Below, one piece after another: positions 55,822 to 64,000 of a stretch of 64,000 nt of DNA. The DNA is from JAUIAI01 sp041396585 (GTDB lineage Bacteria; Pseudomonadota; Gammaproteobacteria; Burkholderiales; Burkholderiaceae_E), in the NCBI GenBank assembly GCA_041396585.1, contig JAWKYG010000005.1, positions 124,001 to 188,000 of the forward strand, written 5' to 3'. The number at the start of each line of letters is the position of its first letter. Position 1 is the stretch's first letter. The notes under the pieces are model-generated. The model made no database searches. It saw only the letters and a list, made by a program, of their open reading frames with translations, and was not told where the DNA came from. Both the position numbers and the translations under genes were made by a program.

Positions 55822-56829
55822 ATGTTCCAACAACCGAAACCATTTGCCGGCCGAAGGATCGCATTGGCCGCCGCGATCACGATCTCACCGTTCCTGGCGA
55901 TGTCGGCCCAGGCGCAGGTCAAGCTGCGTGTTTCCTCGCCGGCCCCACCCACGGAGATCTTGTCGCAGTCGATGAACGTCCTCAAGATGGTTCTCGAGGC
56001 AAGCGCCCCGGGGGAGTTCGATGTGTCCACCCACCCGGGCGGCACGCTGTTCAAACAGGGCACCGAGATCCCTGCCATGCAGCGTGGCAACCTGGAGATG
56101 AACACGCTTGCGACCTTCGAGGTGTCTCAGTTCGTGCCCGGCCTGTCGGCATACAACGCAGGCTACCTGTTCGACAGCTATGACCATGGCAAGAAGGTCT
56201 GGGGCGGAGAGCTCGGCGAGAGCTACAAGGCGGCCGTCCTCGAGGGCATGGGGGTTCGTATTCTGGCCGACTGCTACCTTGGCACTCGCCAAGTGGCGAT
56301 CAATCAGGTGCGCAATGTCAAGACCCCTGGCGAACTGAAGGGCATCAAGCTGCGCATGCCGGGCTCACCCGATTTCCTGGCTTTGGGCAAGGGATTGGGC
56401 GTGGACCCCACGCCAATGGCGATGTCCGAGGTCTACCTGTCGATGAAGTCAGGCGCGGTGGACGGCCAGGACAATCCGCTGACGATCACCAAGGCGGCCA
56501 AGCTCGACGAAGTGACCAAGGAAGTGGTCATGACCAATCACATGGTGCAGACCGTCTTCTATGCGATTGCCGAGCCGGTGTATGCCAAGCTGAGCGTCGC
56601 CCAGAAGGGCAAGTTGAGCGCGGCCGCCAATGCCGCCTGTGCCTGGAACGACACCATGCGACTGGCCGACGAAGCCAGCCAGGTGAAGGCGTTCGCGGAT
56701 GCCGGCATCGTGATCTCCCGCCCCGATCTGCAGGCATTTCGCGAGAATATGGCCAAGACCTACGAGGCCGGCGGCCAGGCCGCGAAGTGGGATGCGGCGC
56801 TGATCAAGGCGATTCGGGCGGCCCGCTGA
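55822..56829 (+). CDS. TRAP transporter substrate-binding protein DctP
   Basis: A 335-residue periplasmic receptor. A signal peptide (RRIALAAAITISPFLAMSAQA) is followed by QVKLRVSSPAPPTEILSQSMNVLKMVLEASAPGEFDVSTHPGGTLFKQGTEIPAMQRGNLEM. The KGIKLRMPGSPDFLALGKGLGVDPTPMAMSEVYLSMKSGAVDGQDNPL block carries the conserved Arg that binds the solute carboxylate. GGAGAC precedes the ATG at 55822. It lies between the FAH gene and the DctQ/DctM genes, a complete three-gene TRAP system. Confidence 0.94.
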   Translation: MFQQPKPFAGRRIALAAAITISPFLAMSAQAQVKLRVSSPAPPTEILSQSMNVLKMVLEASAPGEFDVSTHPGGTLFKQGTEIPAMQRGNLEMNTLATFEVSQFVPGLSAYNAGYLFDSYDHGKKVWGGELGESYKAAVLEGMGVRILADCYLGTRQVAINQVRNVKTPGELKGIKLRMPGSPDFLALGKGLGVDPTPMAMSEVYLSMKSGAVDGQDNPLTITKAAKLDEVTKEVVMTNHMVQTVFYAIAEPVYAKLSVAQKGKLSAAANAACAWNDTMRLADEASQVKAFADAGIVISRPDLQAFRENMAKTYEAGGQAAKWDAALIKAIRAAR

Positions 56830-56856
56830 CTTGCCCGATCCCGACGCTGACGCGCC

Positions 56857-57336
56857 GTGCGAAGGCTCTCCTCATGGATCGATCAGGGCGCCAACTTCTT
56901 GGGCGCTCTGATGTTCCTGGCGATCTTCCTGCTGTTTCTGCTGCAGATCGTTGCCCGCTACCTGTTGCGCTGGCCGATCGGCTGGCCCGACGAAGCAATC
57001 ACCTTTCTTTTCGTCTGGGTCTGCTTCTGGGGCGGCGCGCTGATGGTGCCTTTGCAGCGGCACATCAGCTTCGATATTCTGGATGAGCTGCTGTCAGCCA
57101 AATGGCGGCGACGCACGCGGCTCGCAACGATGATCGCAACCTGCGCGCTGTTCGTGGCGGCTCTGCCGGTGACCGCGGATTTCATTCTGTTCTCGCACCG
57201 GCAGCTGACACCGGTCATTGAGCTGCCGCTCAGCGCGGTCTACGCGCCGGTCTTTCTGTTTCTGCTCGTGATGGCGATTCGACTTGCCGTAGCGATCCGT
57301 CAGGAGTGGCGCACATCCCCGGAGCGCGCGCCGTGA
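56857..57336 (+). CDS. TRAP transporter small permease subunit DctQ
   Basis: A 159-residue membrane protein with four helices. NFLGALMFLAIFLLFLLQIVARYLLRWPIGWPDEAITFLFVWVCFWGGALMVPLQRHISFDILDELL is the classic DctQ pattern, with WPDEA between helices 1 and 2. The start is GTG at 56857. It overlaps dctM by 4 bases (GTGA). Confidence 0.93.
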   Translation: MRRLSSWIDQGANFLGALMFLAIFLLFLLQIVARYLLRWPIGWPDEAITFLFVWVCFWGGALMVPLQRHISFDILDELLSAKWRRRTRLATMIATCALFVAALPVTADFILFSHRQLTPVIELPLSAVYAPVFLFLLVMAIRLAVAIRQEWRTSPERAP

Positions 57337-58625
57337 GTGCGGCGATGCTGATACTGCTGGTGGTGTTCATCGGCCTTGCCGCTCTGCGCATCCCCGTAGG
57401 TCTGGCCATGCTCGCAGGTGGCATCGCCTATCTGTTCTGGACGGGGCAGGACATCGGCCTGCTGACCGATCAGGTCGCTGGTCGCCTCTTTGCCAGCTAT
57501 ACCTTGATCGCGATCCCGATGTTCATCTTCGCGGCCAACGTGATGAATGCCTCGCGCATCACCGACCAGATCGTCAGCGTTGCCGCATTCGCCCTCGGGC
57601 GATTGCCCGGCGGCATGGCCCATGCCAATGTGGCCAGCTCGGTGGTCTTCTCGGGCATGAGCGGCAGCGCGGTTGCCGATGTCGCGGGCCCCGGCCGCGT
57701 GATGATGCGCATGATGACCCATGACGGCAAGTACACGCCGGGCTTCGCGGGCGCGGTCACCGCGGCCTCGGCCACGATCGGGCCGATCATCCCACCGTCG
57801 ATTCCGGTGGTCATCTATGCGTCGGTCTCCAATGCATCGGTTGGCGCGCTTTTTCTCGGTGGCATCATCCCGGGCCTGATGATGGCCGCGGCGATGATGG
57901 CATTGATTGCCCTGATTTCCTGGCGTCGGGGCATTCAAGCCGAGTCATCGGTCAGCCTGCGCAATGCACGTTCCGCGGTGCTCGAGGCGATCCTGCCCTT
58001 GTTCATGCCGGTCATCCTGCTCGCGGGAATCTACCTGGGTATCACCACGGCCACCGAGGCTGCAGCGGTGGCTGCGCTCTATGCGCTGATCCTGGCTGGC
58101 GTGGTCTATCGCACGCTGGGGCTGGCGGGCCTTTATCGGAACCTTGTCGAGACCGTGCGCGAAAGCGCGATCGTCGCTGTGACGATCGCCGGTGCCTTCA
58201 TCATCAGCTTCGCCATCACTAACGAGCGATTTCCCGACGCGCTGGCGGCCTGGGTGCTCGGCCTCGGTCTGTCTTCCGTCTGGCTGATGATTGCCATCAA
58301 CGTCCTGTTTCTCTTGCTAGGCTGCTTCCTCGATGTGTCGGTGATGCTGCTGGTGCTCGTGCCATTGTTGATTCCGGCGGTGATCCTGTCGGGAATCAAT
58401 CTGGTGCACTTCGGCATCGTCATCATCGTCAATATCATGATTGGCCTGATCACACCGCCATACGGGCTGATTCTGTTTGTCATCGCATCGCTCACTGACA
58501 CCCCGCTGAGATCGATCATTCGCGAGGTGTGGCCATTTGTTACGGTGCTGGTCGCGGTCTTGTTGGCGCTGGCCCTGTTTCCCGGGTTGGTGCTGTGGTT
58601 GCCGCTTCAACTCGGCTTCAGATAG
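57333..58625 (+). CDS. TRAP transporter large permease subunit DctM
   Basis: A 430-residue inner-membrane protein with about twelve helices. IPMFIFAANVMNASRITDQIVSVA, the SSVVFSGMSGSAVADVAGPGRVMMRMM block (solute and ion site) and ATIGPIIPPSIPVVIYASVSNASVGALFLGG are diagnostic. The C-terminal NIMIGLITPPYGLILFVIASLT is equally conserved. The GTG at 57333, with GGAG 8 bases upstream and a 4-base overlap with dctQ, is preferred over an upstream GTG at 57306. Confidence 0.94.
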   Translation: MSAAMLILLVVFIGLAALRIPVGLAMLAGGIAYLFWTGQDIGLLTDQVAGRLFASYTLIAIPMFIFAANVMNASRITDQIVSVAAFALGRLPGGMAHANVASSVVFSGMSGSAVADVAGPGRVMMRMMTHDGKYTPGFAGAVTAASATIGPIIPPSIPVVIYASVSNASVGALFLGGIIPGLMMAAAMMALIALISWRRGIQAESSVSLRNARSAVLEAILPLFMPVILLAGIYLGITTATEAAAVAALYALILAGVVYRTLGLAGLYRNLVETVRESAIVAVTIAGAFIISFAITNERFPDALAAWVLGLGLSSVWLMIAINVLFLLLGCFLDVSVMLLVLVPLLIPAVILSGINLVHFGIVIIVNIMIGLITPPYGLILFVIASLTDTPLRSIIREVWPFVTVLVAVLLALALFPGLVLWLPLQLGFR

Positions 58626-58634
58626 GAGCCTGGT

Positions 58635-59048
58635 ATGCCGCAAGCTCGCACTGCCTTCGTCACCGGAGCTGCCCAGGGAACAGGCATGGCAATTGCCCGC
58701 AAGCTCGGGCAAGAGGGCTCCCGCATCTTGTGTATCGACCGAAACGCAACTGCCCTGGGTGCCGCGGCCAGCCAGTTGCGCAACGAGGGGATCGATGCGA
58801 TGGAGTTGCGGGCCCGCCAGATCACGGTCAACTCGGTTGCGCCTGGTTTTACCGACACCCCCATGACACGTTCGGCACCTGCCGGGATGTTTACGGCCTG
58901 GGAGGCATTGGAGCCGCGCGGCAAGGCGGCCCAACCGGAAGAAATCGCTGCAACGGTCGGCTTTCTGGCCTCACCTCAGGCTGCGTTCATCACCGGCCAG
59001 ACGGTTTTCGTCGATGGCGGCAAGTCATTTGGCGGATTGGGGATCTGA
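58635..59048 (+). pseudogene. Short-chain dehydrogenase remnant with in-frame loss of the catalytic core
   Basis: Only 137 residues, against about 250 for the family. The N-terminal NAD(P) loop TAFVTGAAQGTGMAIARKLGQEG and the second strand CIDRNATALGAAASQLRNEG are normal. The sequence then passes at about 58805-58815 directly from AMELRA to RQITVNSVAPGFTDTPM, which in intact SDRs lie about 110 residues apart. The missing part would carry the NNAG motif, the catalytic Ser and the YxxxK pair, so the product cannot be an active dehydrogenase. The C-terminal SPQAAFITGQTVFVDGG is intact. AGGAG precedes the ATG. It sits in the TRAP operon. Confidence 0.85.
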
Positions 59049-59126
59049 GCCACCGGCCCAGTGCTGTGCACGAGGGCGGCAGTATCGTGGTATCAATCGT
59101 CGGAGCGCGATAGCCACGAGTCGAAA

Positions 59127-60491
59127 ATGAACGATCAGCCCGATCCAACCGAGACATTCTTCGCCACAGAGGAACCATTCTTCCGCGAGTTCGCCAGGGA
59201 GTTCACACTGGATCCGGCCGTGACCTACTTCATGGCCGGACAAAAAGGCTCGATGCCTCGGTCGGTGATGGCGCGCTTCAAAGCCGGCCTGGATCAGATC
59301 GCGGCCGACCCCTTTCCCGTCCATGTCGAAGCGTCGGCGGATATCCGGGCGACGATCGCGCGCTGCTATGGCACCACGCCCGATCAGATCGCGATCACGC
59401 GCAATACCACCGATGCCCTCGCCCTGATATTCAACGGAATCGAGTGGCAGCCGGGCGACGAGATCCTGATATCGCCGCTCGAGCATCCGAGTGGCATCAC
59501 CGCCGCCTTGCGAACCGCTGCGCGCCACGGGGTTGTTCTGAGACAATGGGGCGTGCCCACACATGCGCAGGCCACGGTCGAAGAAGTCGTCGCGGCCTTT
59601 GAGCGCCGCCTGGTGCCTGGCAAGACCCGGGCCGTCTTCTTCTCGTCGCCGGTGTGGCCGCTGGGCCAGCGCATGCCCGAGCGATTGCTGGCGCAGGCGG
59701 CTCAGCGTGCCGGCGCGCTGACCATCGTCGACGGTGCCCATTACAACGGGATGATCGATCCGCAGCTGGACGCCACCGGAGTCGATTTTTTCGCGCTCTG
59801 CGGGCACAAGTGGCAATGCGGCCCGGGCGGCACCGGTGTGCTGTACATCCGCAACCGGATGCTCGCGGCCAATGCCACGCCTTTGCCCCGGTTTCACATC
59901 ATCCGCTCGCAGGCGCGCGAGTTTCCGTTCGATGGTTCGCGTGGCGACTGGGACATCGGCCAGGCATTGACGACCTACGGCTTTCCCGAATCGGCGGACT
60001 GGCGCGCACTGGCCGATGCGTGCCGGCGCTGGGATGAGGTCGGCCGGGCGCGTATCCAGCAATGGCACCTTAGCCTGGGCGACTATCTCAGAGCGCGTAT
60101 CGCGCAGACCTTCGGCCCGTCGTCTTTGCTCGGGGCCCAGAGAGATCCCGCACTGAAGTCGGGAATCGTGGCGTTCAATCCGTTCGAGAGTGAGGCGCAC
60201 CGCTCGGATCTCGCGATGAATCTGGCTTTTCGCGAGCGCCTGCTCAGCGAGTATCGGTTCCGCATCTCGGGCAAGGGGGTGGGTGACGACGGCATCATCC
60301 GCCAGCCCGATGCCCGCGCGCGCGCATTCGCCCCGGGCACGATTCCGAATCTGCACCCGGACACGCTCGAGCCAGCGCCCATGGCGCATCCCCATCGGGT
60401 CAACGCATGCGTCTGGAACCACCGGGCTCAGATCGATGCGTTCGTTGCCGCAGCACAAGAGCTGGTGGGCAGGATGATGCGTTCGCGTTGA
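59127..60491 (+). CDS. Class V aminotransferase family protein (PLP-dependent)
   Basis: A 454-residue fold-type I PLP enzyme. TYFMAGQKGSMPRSVMARFKAGLDQI is the N-terminal substrate-side block. ITRNTTDALALIFNGIEWQPGDEILISPLEHPS and VDGAHYNGMIDPQLDATGVDFFALCGHKWQCGPGGTG contain the PLP Asp and the Schiff-base Lys228. The pattern recalls isopenicillin N epimerase-like and cysteine-desulfurase-like members more than serine-pyruvate transaminases. The ATG at 59127 gives a normal N terminus, but no clear ribosome binding site is seen. It is the last gene of the FAH-TRAP operon and may act on an imported amino acid. Confidence 0.88.
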   Translation: MNDQPDPTETFFATEEPFFREFAREFTLDPAVTYFMAGQKGSMPRSVMARFKAGLDQIAADPFPVHVEASADIRATIARCYGTTPDQIAITRNTTDALALIFNGIEWQPGDEILISPLEHPSGITAALRTAARHGVVLRQWGVPTHAQATVEEVVAAFERRLVPGKTRAVFFSSPVWPLGQRMPERLLAQAAQRAGALTIVDGAHYNGMIDPQLDATGVDFFALCGHKWQCGPGGTGVLYIRNRMLAANATPLPRFHIIRSQAREFPFDGSRGDWDIGQALTTYGFPESADWRALADACRRWDEVGRARIQQWHLSLGDYLRARIAQTFGPSSLLGAQRDPALKSGIVAFNPFESEAHRSDLAMNLAFRERLLSEYRFRISGKGVGDDGIIRQPDARARAFAPGTIPNLHPDTLEPAPMAHPHRVNACVWNHRAQIDAFVAAAQELVGRMMRSR

Positions 60492-60680
60492 CGATCATCC
60501 AGACGCTTTTGACGCTCGTTCTCACAGCACGGCCCTACCCGCGCAATGTCGATCCGGCGGGTTCTCCGGCCCGGCCGCGATGCACGCGAAATTCAGGATC
60601 CATCCGGTTGCCGCAGCCGTATAAGCCGCTGACTACCTTGCGCAGGTCGTCAATGGGATACGCGTTCGCGGTTTGGCGAC

Positions 60681-60733
60681 AGCGCAGTCTGCGCTCGTCC
60701 GCGTCACGGTCGCGTCTCGACCGGAAAGGTCGA
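60681..60733 (+). other. Two perfect hairpins upstream of the fasciclin gene
   Basis: AGCGCA (60681-60686) pairs with TGCGCT (60690-60695) over a 3-base loop. TCGACC (60717-60722) pairs with GGTCGA (60728-60733) over a GGAAA loop. They lie in the 299-base gap after the aminotransferase gene. The first may end the upstream transcript; the second lies about 58 bases before the fasciclin ATG. No promoter could be assigned with confidence in this gap. Confidence 0.4.
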
Positions 60734-60790
60734 CTCAACATAGACAGCCATGATTCCGGGCGATGGACGATGCCCGCAACGGAGGACGCG

Positions 60791-62205
60791 ATGAAGCGAA
60801 TCATCACTGACATCGCTTCGGCGCCATCGCATTGTCGGTGCTCGCTGCCTGCGGCGATGACGGCGTTCAGACGCCCGGCAGCGTGGTCAGCGCAGACTCG
60901 GCGGCGGTCGTCGCCAGCAAGAGCGACGCGGTTAGCGTGGCGCAGAACGAACCGGCGCTTTCGTTGCTGGTCGAGGCCGTGACCCGTGCGGGGCTCGCCG
61001 ATGCGCTGTCCGGCCCGGGCCCACTCACTGTGTTGGCGCCAACCAATGATGCCTTCGTCGCATTGCTGGCCGAACTGGGCCTGAGCAAGGATCAGTTGTT
61101 CGCCGACAAGACATTGCTCGATGCGGTTCTGCGATATCACGTTCTGCCGGTGAGCGTGAGCCGGGCAGATATCGTGCCCGGCGCACCGGTCGAGTCCTTG
61201 CAAGGGAGTGTGTTCACAGTCGCCGAAGCCGCGGGCGGCGAACTCTTTGTCAATGATGGCCGGGGTCGTCAGGCACGAATCACCGCGACGGACATTCCTG
61301 CCGACAATGCGGTCATCCATCTGCTCGACAAGGTCATTCTTCCCCCTGATCAGACCGTCATCGGAGTCGCCCAGACCCAGCCGGGTTTCGCCACGCTCGT
61401 CAAGGCGGTTGAGGCGGCCGGACTCGTCGACGCCTTGTCGGGAGCGGGACCGTTTACGGTGTTCGCACCGACAGATGACGCCTTCGCGGCGCTGCTCGAC
61501 GCTCTGGGGATCAGCGCGGACCAGCTTCTCGCCGACACGTCGCTGCTTGGCGAAGTGCTTCGATATCATGTCGTGCCCGGCCTTGTGACGAAGGCCCGGG
61601 TGCCGCTGGGCGAACCGGTCGTGACGCTTCAGGGCGGTGCATTCACGGTCGATACATCCCTGACGATCACCGATGCTCAGCACCGGGCTGCCCGTATCGT
61701 CGCCACCGACATCCTGGCCACCAACGGTGTGGTCCATGTGATCGATTCGGTGCTTCTGCCGCCATCGATCGGGCTGCCTGCGCCTGCCCCCGGCCTCGTC
61801 GATATTGCTGTCGCCGATCCGAGATTCTCGTTGCTGGTGGAGGCAGTCACGATCGCCGGTCTGGCCGATACCCTGTCCGGGCCGGGACCGTTCACGGTCT
61901 TTGCACCGACGGATCATGCCTTCCAGGCGCTCTTGCACGAACTGCACCTGAGCAAGGAGCAATTGTTCGCCGATGTGCATGCATTGCGTGACGTGTTGCT
62001 CTATCACGTGATCGGCGCCCGGGTGCCGGCGGCCGAGGTTCCGATCGGCACGCACATCGGAACGCTCCAGGGCGGTGCGATCAGCATCGATGCGCATCTG
62101 CGCATTGCCGATGCCCGCCATCGGCAGTCGGCGATCATCGCAACCGATGTGTTTGGCAGCAATGGCGTGATTCACGTCATCGACCGCGTCCTGCTTCCGC
62201 ACTAA
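60791..62205 (+). CDS. Triple fasciclin (FAS1) domain lipoprotein, signal region frameshifted
   Basis: Three FAS1 domains lie in tandem, each with a PLTVLAPTNDAF- or PFTVFAPTDDAF-type H1 block and a closing NAVIHLLDKVILPP-type H2 block. They cover about 60955-61345, 61348-61760 and 61800-62200. The main frame lacks a normal start. GGAGGA (60781-60786) and an ATG at 60791 give MKRIITDIAS in another frame. Adding one base at about 60820-60823 joins it to A-I-A-L-S-V-L-A-A-C-G-D-D, a perfect lipobox. The protein is thus an anchored FAS1 lipoprotein of about 470 residues, likely adhesive or polymer-binding at the cell surface. Confidence 0.85.
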
Positions 62206-62462
62206 GCCCCCGGGGGCCGGTCCGCGCCTTCGGTGGGCGCCGGCCGGGTGGGCGCACTGGCTGTCCATGCGCCGGCATCAGACGGGGTGGCCGTCACGGC
62301 ATGCCGGCGCAAGCGCCCCGGGCGGTCGCGATGGCAGGGTGGTGCGGCGCATTTCTTGTCCGTTGCGTTCTGTTTGATACGCTGTGTGACTGCTCAAGGG
62401 TTCAGTGAGGCGAGTCAACTCCCGCTGAATTCGCCGCATCCCCCTGGCATGAAAGGCACCCG

Positions 62463-63680
62463 ATGGATCCTCTGGCCGTCACCCCGACCCGGGCGGATTT
62501 CTCCGCCCTGCGCGAGCGCATGCAGTGGTACGTCGACCAGCAACTCATCCCGCATTGCGCCTGGGTGGTTCTGCGTGGCACTGATGTGATCGAGCATGGC
62601 AGCGTGGGCACCATGGGGCCGGGCTCGCAAGAGCCGCTGCGCGACGATGCAATTTTTCGGATGTACTCGGACACCAAGCCGGTGACCACAGTGGCCGCGC
62701 TGATGCTGCTCGAGCAGGGGCGGTTCGCGCTGGACGATCCGATCGCTGATCTGCTGCCCGAGTTCGCCGCGATGACCGTGCTCAGGGCCGATGCGCGCAG
62801 CGCCCACGATGTCGAGCCGGCGCGTTCGCCAATTACCGTTCGGCAGATTCTCAGCCACAGCGCCGGCCTGTCGTACGGCTTCATGGAGCCGGACTCCATT
62901 ATCGACCGCAGCTATATGGCGGCGGGTCTGGCGCCGTTCGGCGCCGCGCCGCGGGATCTGGCGCAGCTGTGCGCCGGGCTCGCGCGCCAGCCGCTGGCCT
63001 ATCAACCCGGGACGGACTGGCGCTACAGTTATGCCAGCGATGTCACGGCCCGCCTGATCGAGGTGGCATCGGGGCAGCGCTTCGACGAGTTTCTTCAGGC
63101 CCGCATCTTCGGCCCGCTGGGCATGGTCGATACCGGCTTTCATGTGCCCGAGGATCGGCAGCACCGCTTCACCACGATGGCGGCGGCGGCCGATATCATG
63201 GCGCCGATGAAGCCCGGCCTGCATGTGGCCGACCTTCCTCGAAGCGGCGCTTTCAGCCAGCCGAAGACGCTGCTCTCCGGAGGGGCTGGCCTGGTCTCGA
63301 CGGTCGCGGATCATCTCGGCTTCGTGCGCGCCATCATCAATGGCGGCCAATGGAATGGCGTGCGGCTGTTGCGCCCTGAAACGCTCGCCATGATGCATAC
63401 CAACCAGCTTGCCGATGGCGTGGGCGTGAGATTCCCGCTCTGGCAGATGAAGGGCACCGTGTTCGGCCTGGGCTTTGCGATTCTCGAGCAGCCCGGCGCC
63501 GATGATCCCGTGGCGTCGCTTGGCGAGTATCACTGGGGCGGCATGGCGGGCACCCACACCTGGTTCTCGCCGCGCACCGGGCTGACCGGCCTTTGCCTGA
63601 CCCAGCGCATGCCGGGCTTCTGGCATCCGTTCAGTCGGGAGTTCCGGCGCATGGTTTATGAGCTGGCGGGGCAGGCTTGA
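62463..63680 (+). CDS. Serine hydrolase, beta-lactamase class C / EstB-like family
   Basis: A 405-residue protein without a signal peptide. The nucleophile Ser69 and Lys72 are in the SxxK motif (YSDTK). The Tyr190-Ala-Ser192 motif replaces the YAN of AmpC, and a C-terminal HWGGMAGTHTW stands in the place of the KTG triad, as in EstB-like esterases. Such proteins are usually cytoplasmic or loosely membrane-associated esterases and transesterases, not lactamases. An AAAGG lies upstream of the ATG at 62463. The next gene, on the same strand, is a monooxygenase. Confidence 0.9.
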   Translation: MDPLAVTPTRADFSALRERMQWYVDQQLIPHCAWVVLRGTDVIEHGSVGTMGPGSQEPLRDDAIFRMYSDTKPVTTVAALMLLEQGRFALDDPIADLLPEFAAMTVLRADARSAHDVEPARSPITVRQILSHSAGLSYGFMEPDSIIDRSYMAAGLAPFGAAPRDLAQLCAGLARQPLAYQPGTDWRYSYASDVTARLIEVASGQRFDEFLQARIFGPLGMVDTGFHVPEDRQHRFTTMAAAADIMAPMKPGLHVADLPRSGAFSQPKTLLSGGAGLVSTVADHLGFVRAIINGGQWNGVRLLRPETLAMMHTNQLADGVGVRFPLWQMKGTVFGLGFAILEQPGADDPVASLGEYHWGGMAGTHTWFSPRTGLTGLCLTQRMPGFWHPFSREFRRMVYELAGQA

Positions 63681-63736
63681 GGGCCCGTCGGGCATTTCAA
63701 CAAGCTGTTCGTAACAACCACTGAAGCGGGCGCACC

Positions 63737-64000
63737 ATGACGATCGACAAACAGGCGCTGCGGCGCAAGTATCAGGATGAACGCGACAAACGCCTGCGCC
63801 CCGACGGCAACGACCAATACCTGCAGCTCAAGGGGCGGCTCGCGCACTATCTGGACGATCCATACACGCCGGTGGCACCACGCCCCCCTAAGACCGATCA
63901 CGTCACATTCGCCTTCATCGGTGGTGGCTATGCGGGGCTGGTCACCGGCGCTCGGCTGGTGCAGGCTGGCGTTGGCGATGTGCGCATCCTCGAGAAGGGG
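63737..64000 (+). CDS. NAD(P)/FAD-dependent monooxygenase, Baeyer-Villiger type (3' partial)
   Basis: The frame begins at the ATG 63737 and is open to the end of the window (88 codons). The N-terminal MTIDKQALRRKYQDERDKRLRPDGNDQYLQL is typical of cyclohexanone-type monooxygenases that carry an N-terminal extension. VTFAFIGGGYAGLVTGARLVQAGVGDVRILEK is the FAD-binding GxGxxG Rossmann loop. The fingerprint regions that would distinguish Baeyer-Villiger enzymes from other flavin monooxygenases lie beyond the window. It follows the serine hydrolase gene by 56 bases; a monooxygenase and an esterase side by side is a common ketone-degradation arrangement. Confidence 0.8.
   Translation, partial: MTIDKQALRRKYQDERDKRLRPDGNDQYLQLKGRLAHYLDDPYTPVAPRPPKTDHVTFAFIGGGYAGLVTGARLVQAGVGDVRILEKG

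Noticed and set aside
62206..62217. GC palindrome GCCCCCGGGGGC right after the fasciclin stop as a terminator
   Set aside because: It is too short to form a stable hairpin with a proper loop and no T-run follows.

Overview
The window is GC-rich, dense in genes and clearly chromosomal. It comes from a gammaproteobacterium that is not an enterobacterium. The evidence is the gene order: murD-ftsW-murG-murC-ddl-ftsQ-ftsA-ftsZ, then lpxC, a DciA-type (DUF721) gene, secA and argJ, an arrangement known from Pseudomonas and related lineages. The genus cannot be fixed from sequence alone. No rRNA, tRNA, CRISPR array, insertion sequence or prophage gene was seen.

Bases 1-11310 hold the end of the division and cell-wall (dcw) cluster, tightly packed with 1-8 base overlaps, then a peroxiredoxin and lpxC. 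murB is absent from its common place between murC and ddl. Bases 11357-22422 hold housekeeping genes: maeB, a di-heme lipoprotein, a glutathione transferase, dciA, secA, argJ, a DUF815 ATPase and a methyltransferase. From 22477 a yghU-type gene diverges from a peptide-type ABC transporter operon (23869-29332) whose two ATPases are fused. Bases 29426-38656 are miscellaneous: hypothetical genes, DUF1272, an acyl-CoA synthetase, PPK2, an epoxide hydrolase, TfoX, NTF2-like, GNAT and DUF3750 genes.

From 38750 the window is rich in catabolic genes with three TRAP-type uptake systems: (i) denD with a Tat-exported DctP protein that has no membrane partner nearby; (ii) a divergent cluster with a TauD-type dioxygenase, a TAXI receptor and a fused TRAP permease on one strand, and an FAD oxidoreductase with two-subunit aconitase X on the other, separated by a promoter region full of symmetrical elements; (iii) a GntR-controlled divergent cluster with an EthD-like protein and an epimerase on one side, and an FAH-family hydrolase, DctPQM, an SDR remnant and a class V aminotransferase on the other. 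Cluster (ii) is the best candidate for an undescribed pathway. A DUF1800/DUF1501 export pair, a triple-fasciclin lipoprotein, a serine hydrolase and the start of a Baeyer-Villiger-type monooxygenase complete the window.

Several genes are interrupted by what look like 1-2 base indels: ddl, argJ (three), DUF1800 and the fasciclin gene. An SDR gene has lost its catalytic core in frame. Because the interrupted frames stay conserved on both sides, errors in the sequence are the simplest explanation for most of these. argJ and the SDR gene could be real pseudogenes.
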